Source of the DNA: Selenomonas sp.
GTDB lineage: Bacteria; Bacillota_C; Negativicutes; Selenomonadales; Selenomonadaceae
Direction: 5' to 3'
Assembly (NCBI RefSeq): GCF_024693525.1
Contig: NZ_JAILKR010000114.1
Coordinates: 1-8,808, forward strand
Length of the DNA: 8,808 nucleotides
In this document: positions 1 to 4,151 of the stretch, one piece after another
How positions within the stretch are numbered: position 1 is the first letter of the stretch
Layout: each line of letters opens with the position of its first letter
Position numbers and translations under genes: made by a program
Notes under the pieces: model-generated
Seen by the model: the letters and a program-made list of their open reading frames with translations, nothing else
What the model was told of the DNA's origin: nothing
Databases searched by the model: none

Positions 1-23
1 AAATTGTCTGGGAGGTTTTGGTT

Positions 24-272
24 TTGACTCAAATTCAACAACTCAAGCAGCAACATTCCCTAGCATCCTGGAAACAGATCATCCTTGCCCAACAGAACAG
101 CGGGCTTACTGCCGCTGAATATTGCCGCCAGCAGAATATCAAGTATAATGCCTTTTACTATTGGCAGCGCAAAATTCGCGAAGATTTTGCGGCAGCTGCA
201 CTCCAGATCACACAAAGGATGAGCCTGCTCCTGAATTTGCTACGTTGGCAACCGCTACCGTTACGACTACAG
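24..272 (+). pseudogene. tnpA: IS66-family TnpA accessory protein, left copy, frameshifted and 3'-truncated
   Basis: This is the 5' part of the small TnpA protein of IS66-type elements, a helix-turn-helix-like protein needed with TnpB and TnpC for transposition. The recognisable region is SWKQIILAQQNSGL, then AAEYCRQQNIKYNAFYYWQRKI, which matches the family pattern of a Trp-Lys helix followed by a YYWRRK-like end (split here only for length). A TTG start at 24 is chosen because GGAGG at 11-15 lies 8 nt upstream; a TTG at 18 is too close. Relative to the right copy, one base is missing near 211-214 (ATC ACA CAA against ATC ACC CCA). This shifts the frame after LQIT. In the restored frame the native protein continues through PKDEPAPEFATLATATVTT and then meets the inverted copy. 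The family is usually about 100-130 residues, so the end is lost. It is non-functional. Confidence 0.8.
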
Positions 273-485
273 TTCAGGAGCAGGCTCATCCTTTGGGGTG
301 ATCTGGAGTGCAGCTGCCGCAAAATCTTCGCGGATTTTGCGTTGCCAATAGTAAAAGGCATTGTACTTGATATTTTGCTGGCGGCAATATTCTGCGGCAG
401 TAAGCCCGCTGTTCTGTTGGGCAAGGATGATCTGTTTCCAGGATGCTAGGGAATGTTGCTGCTTGAGTTGTTGAATTTGAGTCAA
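267..485 (-). pseudogene. tnpA: IS66-family TnpA accessory protein, right copy, 3'-truncated
   Basis: This is the second tnpA copy, reading leftward toward the first. It starts at TTG 485-483 with GGAGG at 498-494. The reading frame stays open for 72 codons, through LQITPKDEPAPE, and then ends two codons later (Leu, stop TAG) where the sequence passes into the inverted left copy. The protein is identical to the left copy over the shared 60 or so residues before the left copy's frameshift, although the DNA differs at five codons. That means both copies were once under selection for protein function. No tnpB or tnpC follows. The upstream part of its parent IS probably lies in 509 to about 600, but I cannot place the IS terminus. 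Confidence 0.78.
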
Positions 486-508
486 AACCAAAACCTCCCA
501 GACAATTT

Positions 509-566
509 TTGACTAAAATGGCTTTTTCGCGTTTTTCAGCTTTTTCGTATGGCTAATTTTAGTCAA
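509..566. repeat. 11-bp inverted repeat upstream of the right tnpA copy
   Basis: TTGACTAAAAT at 509-519 and ATTTTAGTCAA at 556-566 are perfect reverse complements separated by 36 nt. The repeat begins exactly where the large palindrome ends and lies in the region that would be the leader or terminal zone of the right-hand IS66 copy. It could be an IS leader hairpin or a transposase binding site. It lacks a U-tract, so it does not look like a terminator. The function is not visible from sequence. Confidence 0.5.
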
Positions 567-753
567 TTATCTCATCTGGGAGGGAAATTTTAAATACACC
601 GGATTATTGGGCGGTTACAAAGAAAATAAGGAACCAGAATTATAATTCGAAAAGTGGCATCTTCCTAAATTGCGAAGATGCCACTTTTATTATTCATATA
701 CACTATTTCGTGCGAGACGCTCTCAGAGCTCTTTTTTACCGCCTTATCAGCGA
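567..753. other. Gene-free stretch between the IS66 relic and the OPX gene
   Basis: I see no coding region with a ribosome binding site here. The AT-rich part at 567-649 probably includes the outer end of the right IS66 relic, but no convincing IS66 terminal repeat is visible. The rest holds the terminator annotated at 650-688 and the 3' untranslated region of the export gene. Confidence 0.5.
650..688 (-). terminator. Intrinsic terminator downstream of the polysaccharide export gene
   Basis: AAAAGTGGCATCTTC at 650-664 pairs perfectly with 674-688 (15 bp, 9-nt loop). Both sides carry T-rich tails: CTTTT then TATTATT on the plus strand, and CTTTT then CGAATTATAA on the minus strand. It lies 66 nt past the stop of the leftward export gene and most likely ends that transcript. 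It is symmetrical enough to stop rightward transcription from the IS66 region too. Confidence 0.85.
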
Positions 754-1473
754 TTACTTATCAATTTTCGAGATATTATATGCCGATGCGATCAGCGGTG
801 CAATATCACGCGCAAACGTAATGCGATGGTTACGCGTCAGATACAGGATGTCACCTTCCTGAAGCTCATAGTTCTCCGCGAGGTCACCCGTCGTAATCAT
901 CTTGTTGAGATTAACCGGAATCATCGTATTCGACCCATCGTTATGGATCAGGATCAAACGCTTCTTCGCAGCATCCAGTGTAAAGCTGCCAGCAGCACCT
1001 ACCGCATCAATGACCTTGTGCCCGCGGGTAAGATCTACATACCCCGTCTTATTGAACTCACCCAGCACATACACGCGGACGCCAGCCGGCTCCAGAACAT
1101 TGATCGTCACATCCGGATTCACATAATACTTGGCCAGTGCCTGCGTCAGCTCCTCCGTCAGCTCGCCAACCGTCATGCCCTTTACATTCAGCTGCCCCAG
1201 ATACGGCAGGGAAATCGTACCATCCAAACGAACCGTATACGCATTGCTGCCATTGCTCGCCGTGCTGATTTTCTCATCCTGCAAAACCAGAATGCTCAGC
1301 TTATCGCCAGGGTTCAGCGTATACGGCTGCCCCTCCACCTCTCTAGACTGCATCTCATGCACCGGTGCCGACGACATCTCCGCAGCCGCCTGCACATCCG
1401 AAGTTGCCGCTAAGCCCATTACCGGCTGTGCCAGCGAAAACAACAAAGCACCAACAAGTATCTCCCTCTTCAT
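754..1473 (-). CDS. Polysaccharide export protein, short OPX (Wza/GumB-like) family
   Basis: This is a 239-residue periplasmic/outer-membrane protein of the family that forms the exit channel for capsular or exopolysaccharide. Residues 1-23 form a signal peptide (MKRE, a hydrophobic core, then GLAA) with a likely signal peptidase I site. No lipobox cysteine is visible, unlike E. coli Wza. Residues 49-128 match the poly-export domain (YTLNPGDKLSILV, then VRLDGTISLPYLGQLNVKG, then YYVNPDVTINVLE). Residues 131-213 form one SLBB domain (VRVYVLGEFNKTGYVDL, LQEGDILYL). Residues 219-235 could form the short C-terminal amphipathic helix that spans the outer membrane in this family. The length is close to GumB-type members and much shorter than Wza (about 380). 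The start is ATG 1473-1471 because AGGAGG at 1488-1483 lies 9 nt upstream; a frame extension to 1566 would begin inside the promoter. No partner tyrosine kinase or co-polymerase is in view. Confidence 0.9.
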   Translation of the reverse strand: MKREILVGALLFSLAQPVMGLAATSDVQAAAEMSSAPVHEMQSREVEGQPYTLNPGDKLSILVLQDEKISTASNGSNAYTVRLDGTISLPYLGQLNVKGMTVGELTEELTQALAKYYVNPDVTINVLEPAGVRVYVLGEFNKTGYVDLTRGHKVIDAVGAAGSFTLDAAKKRLILIHNDGSNTMIPVNLNKMITTGDLAENYELQEGDILYLTRNHRITFARDIAPLIASAYNISKIDK

Positions 1474-1548
1474 CAAAAACGTCCTCCTATTGCAACAAAA
1501 CACCATCCCCAAAGACAGCGCTCCCAAAATCCAACGATAAACGGTTTT

Positions 1549-1577
1549 ATTATAACATCTATCCATTCTTTACACAA
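1549..1577 (-). promoter_or_regulatory. Sigma-70-type promoter of the export gene
   Basis: On the minus strand a perfect TATAAT (1554-1549) follows TTGTGT (1577-1572) at exactly 17 nt. The -35 box is weak, matching only TTG. Transcription would begin near 1542, giving a leader of about 70 nt before the ATG at 1473. This supports the start chosen for the export gene and shows it has its own transcription start, separate from the broken gene upstream. Confidence 0.65.
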
Positions 1578-1614
1578 TAAAATCCTCGCTACTATCCCCA
1601 AGCCACGTCACAAA

Positions 1615-2076
1615 TCATTTTAGCAAATATCTGATTCCCCGGCCTTTACCTGATACGTTAGCATACCCTTTCTCAACCAGCGACTTCAGAATATTAACCG
1701 TCTTGTTTTTTCCAAACCCCACAGCCTCAGAAATTGAAGAGCTAGGCATTTCCCGACCTCTTAGCAGTTTATAAACTTTATTTTCATCTTCTGTCAGATT
1801 GCCGCCTGCTTCTATGACTGGCAGGATTATCCTGATAGTATTTTCCGTCATATCAAAAACAGGCTTAATCTTGCTCTCCCTATATTCCTCTTTAATACGC
1901 TTTACCCCAGTGCCAAATCGTTCTATCATATGCAATCTAAAAAAAATGCTGCCTATGATACGGTTCCGCAGTATGGAAATGCCACCTCTGAGGTAGGCTT
2001 CTTTATCCATACCCTTAGGCAGCCCTCCAGGTGAGGTTATTTCAATCCTATCTGGAATATGTGAAAACAAACGCAA
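1615..2076 (-). pseudogene. C-terminal remnant of an AlbA/GHKL-type ATP-binding transcriptional regulator
   Basis: About 153 codons remain of a protein family of roughly 400-500 residues, often annotated as ATP-binding or RecG-like putative regulators, with an N-terminal AlbA_2 (Schlafen-like) DNA-binding domain and a GHKL ATPase-like C-terminal half. Visible family landmarks are DRIEITSPGGLPKGM (residues 9-23), SILRNRIIGSIFFRL (34-48) and IERFGTGVKRIKEEY (51-65). A winged-helix-like end follows from about residue 94 (LTEDENKVYKLL, SISEAVGFGKNKTVNIL). The AlbA_2 domain and the first part of the ATPase are missing. The frame can be followed upstream only to a stop at 2142-2140 and loses family resemblance before residue 1. 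The nominal TTG at 2076 has no good ribosome binding site and lies inside a perfect hairpin, so I treat this as a relic, not a gene. Confidence 0.75.
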
Positions 2077-2093
2077 AAAAATGCGTTTGTTTT
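2064..2093. repeat. 12-bp perfect hairpin at the truncation point of the ATP-binding regulator
   Basis: AAAACAAACGCA (2064-2075) pairs with TGCGTTTGTTTT (2082-2093) around an A6 loop. It sits where the regulator remnant stops resembling its family. Its plus-strand tail is a short T-run, so a weak terminator is possible, but there is no obvious gene it would end. It may instead mark a rearrangement breakpoint. Confidence 0.6.
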
Positions 2094-2124
2094 TGCGGTT
2101 GTTATTGTTGCCATATTCTATGTA

Positions 2125-2175
2125 GCTGCAAATCAGCAGTCAAGTCTCTCTTTTTTCCTACCGTATAATCTCCAG
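2125..2175. repeat. 51-bp direct repeat, left copy
   Basis: It matches 3453-3503 at 49 of 51 positions in the same orientation, offset by 1328 bp. It contains the loop and right arm of the terminator hairpin (CAAGTCTCTC followed by a T-run) and the motif CCTACCGTATAATCTCCAG. The left arm of the hairpin is absent here, so this copy is a broken terminator. Together with the right copy it brackets the whole Rpn nuclease gene and its promoter. Confidence 0.9.
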
Positions 2176-2230
2176 CAGCACAAAAGTCCCCTAAAAAAAT
2201 GTAAAATTTAGCAAAAACTCCATTGAAAAA

Positions 2231-2407
2231 ATGTTTTTTAATGAGATGCAAAGAGACATTACCATGTCCTATGAGGACGATATGATGAAATATGCTCCTG
2301 ACCGTGACAAGGTTCGTATCAGGAAGTACTACCGCCTGAGCCAATCCGCTGTATACATTCAATCCCTATGGAATTTATGTTCGCATTATGTTACAATCTA
2401 CTTATAA
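2231..2407 (+). other. Unrecognised 58-codon ORF, possible gene fragment
   Basis: A plus-strand frame beginning ATG at 2231 reads MFFNEMQRDITMSYEDD, then MMKYAPDRDKVRIRKYYRLS and ends at TAA 2405-2407. The frame is open upstream to 2195. The composition of its middle (charged, with a DRDKVRIRKYYRLSQSAVYIQ-like amphipathic stretch) looks protein-like, but I cannot assign a family. No good ribosome binding site precedes the ATG. It may be the debris of a gene cut by the same event that truncated the ATP-binding regulator, or it may be chance. The opposite-strand 86-codon frame over 2102-2362 looks less convincing. Confidence 0.2.
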
Positions 2408-2435
2408 AGAACATATTTTCGTATAAACTTTTCTC

Positions 2436-2464
2436 TTGCCGGCCAAAAACGTTTTTTCTATAAT
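2436..2464 (+). promoter_or_regulatory. Sigma-70-type promoter of the Rpn nuclease gene
   Basis: TTGCCG (2436-2441, four of six consensus bases) and a perfect TATAAT (2459-2464) are separated by exactly 17 nt. Transcription would begin near 2471, giving a very short leader of under 20 nt. The ribosome binding site AAGGGA at 2475-2480 lies 7 nt before the ATG at 2488. The promoter lies inside the segment bounded by the 51-bp repeats, so the cassette carries its own expression signal. Confidence 0.75.
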
Positions 2465-2487
2465 ATAAAGAAAGAAGGGACTCTCGA

Positions 2488-3408
2488 ATGACTACGGGAC
2501 AAAACACCGATCTCTTCGCAGATCTTAGCGAGCGCAACTACAATCCGATGAACGATGTCTTGTTCAAGTTCATCTTTGGCAAGGAAGAACGCAAGCAGAT
2601 TACTATCGACTTCCTCAACGCCGTCCTGCAGCATGATTTGCAGCATCCGATTCAGGACATTACCTTTACCCAAACCGAAATGTCCCCCGAAAATGAAGCG
2701 GACAAGCTCACACGCCTCGATGTGACCTGCGTTCTCGACACCGCCGAACAGGTAGACGTCGAAGTCCAAGTCGTCAACCACAAAGACATGGCACGACGAA
2801 CCCTATACTATTGGGCGCAGCTCTACCTGATGTCTCTGCCCGCCGGCAAACACTACCGGGATCTAAAACCATCCATCACGGTAAACATCCTGAAATTCAA
2901 ACTGCTCCCACAGGCTACTCCTTACTCCATGTGGAGCATCTATAACCCAGAAACTGGCGACCGGCTCAACAAAGACCTGACGCTGCATTTCCTGGAAATC
3001 CCCAAATACGCCAAAAAACCCATCGCCGAAATGACAAAAATGGAACGCTGGCTGGCATACTTTGCCAACCAGCTCAATGATAAAGAAAAGGAGGAACTGT
3101 CCATGACTGATGCTGCCATCCAAAGCGCCATGAAAGCCGCGCGCATATTCCTGAACAACACCGAAGAACGCCGCCGCTACATCAACCGTGAAATGTCCAT
3201 CATGGACTATAACTCCGATCATGAAAACGCTCGCGCCGAAGGACTCGCTGAGGGTCGTGCCGAAGGCGAACGCAACATGGAAATTACCATTGTAAAACGA
3301 ATGCTTCTAAAGCATAAACCACTGAATGAAATCATCGATGTTGTTGCCTGGCCAAAAGAAAAAATTCTCACCTTTGCTAAAGAAAACAACCTTTCTATCT
3401 ATGAGTGA
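2488..3408 (+). CDS. Rpn-family PD-(D/E)XK nuclease (RpnL-like full-length protein)
   Basis: This is a 306-residue Rpn-family protein (recombination-promoting nuclease/putative transposase, PDDEXK_2 type), a DNA endonuclease family. Residues 17-45 carry the N-terminal signature NYNPMNDVLFKFIFG. The nuclease core has Asp78 in TRLDVTCVLD and Glu92-Val-Gln94 in VDVEVQ, the usual D...ExQ form of this family. HKDMARRTLYYWAQLY (98-113) and the LHFLEIPKY block (166-174) complete the N-terminal domain. From about residue 206 a helical C-terminal domain follows, with three RAEG/LAEG tetrapeptide units (249-260) and an end resembling the family's small helical tail. The length is typical and all core residues are present, so it looks intact. 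Family members in E. coli have been reported as phage-defence toxins held in check by a separately translated C-terminal fragment; a matching internal start is seen here. It is convergent with the leftward membrane-protein gene. Confidence 0.93.
   Translation: MTTGQNTDLFADLSERNYNPMNDVLFKFIFGKEERKQITIDFLNAVLQHDLQHPIQDITFTQTEMSPENEADKLTRLDVTCVLDTAEQVDVEVQVVNHKDMARRTLYYWAQLYLMSLPAGKHYRDLKPSITVNILKFKLLPQATPYSMWSIYNPETGDRLNKDLTLHFLEIPKYAKKPIAEMTKMERWLAYFANQLNDKEKEELSMTDAAIQSAMKAARIFLNNTEERRRYINREMSIMDYNSDHENARAEGLAEGRAEGERNMEITIVKRMLLKHKPLNEIIDVVAWPKEKILTFAKENNLSIYE
3088..3094 (+). promoter_or_regulatory. Internal Shine-Dalgarno sequence within the Rpn gene
   Basis: A perfect AAGGAGG lies 8 nt before an in-frame ATG at 3103, stronger than the gene's own ribosome binding site (AAGGGA). 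It is written with the codons AAG GAG inside the Lys-Glu-Lys-Glu-Glu run, although GAG is a minority choice for Glu in this gene. This suggests, without proving, that the site is selected. Confidence 0.7.
3103..3408 (+). CDS. Putative nested RpnS-like antitoxin (C-terminal domain translated separately)
   Basis: Initiation at the internal ATG 3103 would give a 101-residue protein identical to residues 206-306 of the nuclease (MTDAAIQSAMKAARIFLNN to the shared stop). It would contain the helical linker, the three four-residue repeats and the tail, but none of the catalytic domain. For E. coli Rpn proteins, the separately translated C-terminal domain (RpnS) is reported to dimerise through a repeat-containing helix and to block the toxic full-length protein. 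The internal ribosome binding site at 3088-3094 and the repeat position fit that model. A weak possible internal promoter (ATGACA at 3031, CATACT at 3056, 19-nt spacer, extended TGG) is not convincing. Translation of this product is inferred, not shown. Confidence 0.6.
   Translation: MTDAAIQSAMKAARIFLNNTEERRRYINREMSIMDYNSDHENARAEGLAEGRAEGERNMEITIVKRMLLKHKPLNEIIDVVAWPKEKILTFAKENNLSIYE
3232..3267 (+). repeat. Three tandem tetrapeptide units (RAEG-LAEG-RAEG) in the Rpn C-terminal domain
   Basis: Codons 249-260 encode RAEG, LAEG, RAEG, followed by ER. The 12-nt units are recognisably related but differ at several bases, so recent slippage is not evident. Four-residue repeats of variable number in this helix are a reported feature of E. 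coli Rpn proteins, where they lie in the antitoxin dimer interface. Confidence 0.8.
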
Positions 3409-3439
3409 TGTAACCCGCCCACAATTCTGATAAAATTCC

Positions 3440-3484
3440 AAAGAGAGACTTGGCTGCAAATCAGCAACCAAGTCTCTCTTTTTT
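3440..3484. terminator. Bidirectional intrinsic terminator between the Rpn gene and the membrane-protein gene
   Basis: AAAGAGAGACTTGG (3440-3453) pairs perfectly with CCAAGTCTCTCTTT (3468-3481), a 14-bp stem with a loop that can add a CTG/CAG inner stem. A six-T tract ends at 3484. It lies 31 nt past the Rpn stop and 21 nt past the stop of the converging leftward gene, and should end both transcripts. The T-tract is stronger in the rightward direction. Its right half is part of the 51-bp repeat. Confidence 0.88.
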
Positions 3485-3503
3485 CCTACCGTATAATCTC
3501 CAG
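3453..3503. repeat. 51-bp direct repeat, right copy
   Basis: It is 49/51 identical to 2125-2175. In this copy the repeat covers the loop and right arm of an intact terminator and runs almost up to the stop codon of the leftward membrane-protein gene (3508-3506). The left copy has lost the matching hairpin arm, so this is probably the original location. The copy at 2125 would then come from a duplication or from a second insertion of a repeat family. Confidence 0.9.
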
Positions 3504-3505
3504 TA

Positions 3506-4102
3506 TCACTCTTCTATCCCCGCTTGGGCCTCGTCTTTTATATTTTTCCAAACATCCTTCAAGATTTTCCGGCACATCTTCTCCTGGGTACGGATGCGGC
3601 CTAACAATCGCGAGACAGCCTCTGTATCTGTCACATCAGCCGCCTTGACATCATCCGCCAAACAATAAATCTCATCACAAAACACATCTGCATCATAAGG
3701 AAGACTCAGCACCAGCTGTGAAACCTTTGCATCAATTTCTTTTACCAGCTTCTTATCCGACAACTTCGAAAGGAATGTTTTCTCAGCCGCATACAAATCA
3801 GCCATAACTTCCCGTGTCTCCCCCAGCCATTTCGCGCGATTCTCCGTGATTATTTTCTGAATCTGTTCTTTCTTTTTCAATTTCCTGTCGCGATATGCAT
3901 TTGCCGTAGTTCCCACGGCCGAAATAATCGCAGCTACAACTACAACATGCGGAATGTAACCATCAAATTTGTACTCATATCCTACTAATCGCAAAACCAG
4001 ATAAATAAGCAATACCGCTAAGCAAAGACCAACTACGCCGATAACACTACCAACCACAGAATCTCTAGCTGCATTTCGCAATGGTTTAGTAAAGATTTTC
4101 AT
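3506..4102 (-). CDS. Two-transmembrane-helix protein of unknown function
   Basis: This 198-residue protein has no family I can name with certainty. Residues 16-41 and about 50-70 are hydrophobic and should form a membrane hairpin, separated by a short charged loop (GYEYKFDGY). A basic stretch (RDRKLKKKEQ, 71-80) then starts a mostly helical, charged cytoplasmic part of about 120 residues. The motif ENRAKWLGETREV (87-99) resembles the R-x-x-W-[LI]-x-x-x-R pattern common in uncharacterised small membrane proteins, some of which lie in defence islands; that link is inference. The start ATG 4102-4100 is supported by AGGAGG at 4117-4112. The gene begins 49 nt after manB, without a convincing promoter (a TATAAT at 4126-4121 would place transcription start inside the ribosome binding site and has no -35 box). 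It is therefore probably the last cistron of the GDP-mannose operon. Confidence 0.75.
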   Translation of the reverse strand: MKIFTKPLRNAARDSVVGSVIGVVGLCLAVLLIYLVLRLVGYEYKFDGYIPHVVVVAAIISAVGTTANAYRDRKLKKKEQIQKIITENRAKWLGETREVMADLYAAEKTFLSKLSDKKLVKEIDAKVSQLVLSLPYDADVFCDEIYCLADDVKAADVTDTEAVSRLLGRIRTQEKMCRKILKDVWKNIKDEAQAGIEE

Positions 4103-4151
4103 TTCTCTCCCCCTCCTGTCATTATATTATCGACTACATTCCCCCTGCTAT

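Larger units (their letters stand above)
1..508. repeat. Long imperfect inverted repeat of two IS66 tnpA 5' ends
   Basis: Positions 1-235 and 273-508 are near-perfect reverse complements (position p pairs with 509-p), with a 37-nt unpaired centre at 236-272. The arms differ at 116/393, 134/375, 146/363, 167/342 and 176/333, plus a one-base indel with a substitution near 211-215/295-299. All five clean substitutions fall at third codon positions of tnpA and are synonymous. The left arm runs off the window start, so the full repeat may be longer. The inner junction lies at a short CTGAA/TTCAG inverted match, which suggests illegitimate joining of two IS copies there. Confidence 0.9.

Noticed and set aside
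1..508. Fold-back (amplification or assembly) artefact
   Set aside because: A fold-back of one molecule should give identical arms. The five differences are all synonymous third-position changes, which fits two diverged IS copies better. Only long reads would settle it fully.
670..1413. 247-codon plus-strand ORF over the export gene
   Set aside because: It is a shadow frame, rich in Arg and Ile with no family resemblance, opposite a gene with clear domains, a promoter and a ribosome binding site.
2102..2362. 86-codon minus-strand ORF
   Set aside because: It spans the 51-bp repeat and a terminator T-run, has no ribosome binding site that I can see, and has no family resemblance.
2488..3503. 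Rpn gene as an ordinary insertion sequence with terminal inverted repeats
   Set aside because: The flanking repeats are direct, not inverted, and overlap a terminator. Although the family is often labelled putative transposase, no IS-type ends were found.
4121..4126. TATAAT just upstream of the membrane-protein gene as its promoter
   Set aside because: No -35 box lies at 16-18 nt, and transcription would start inside the Shine-Dalgarno sequence.
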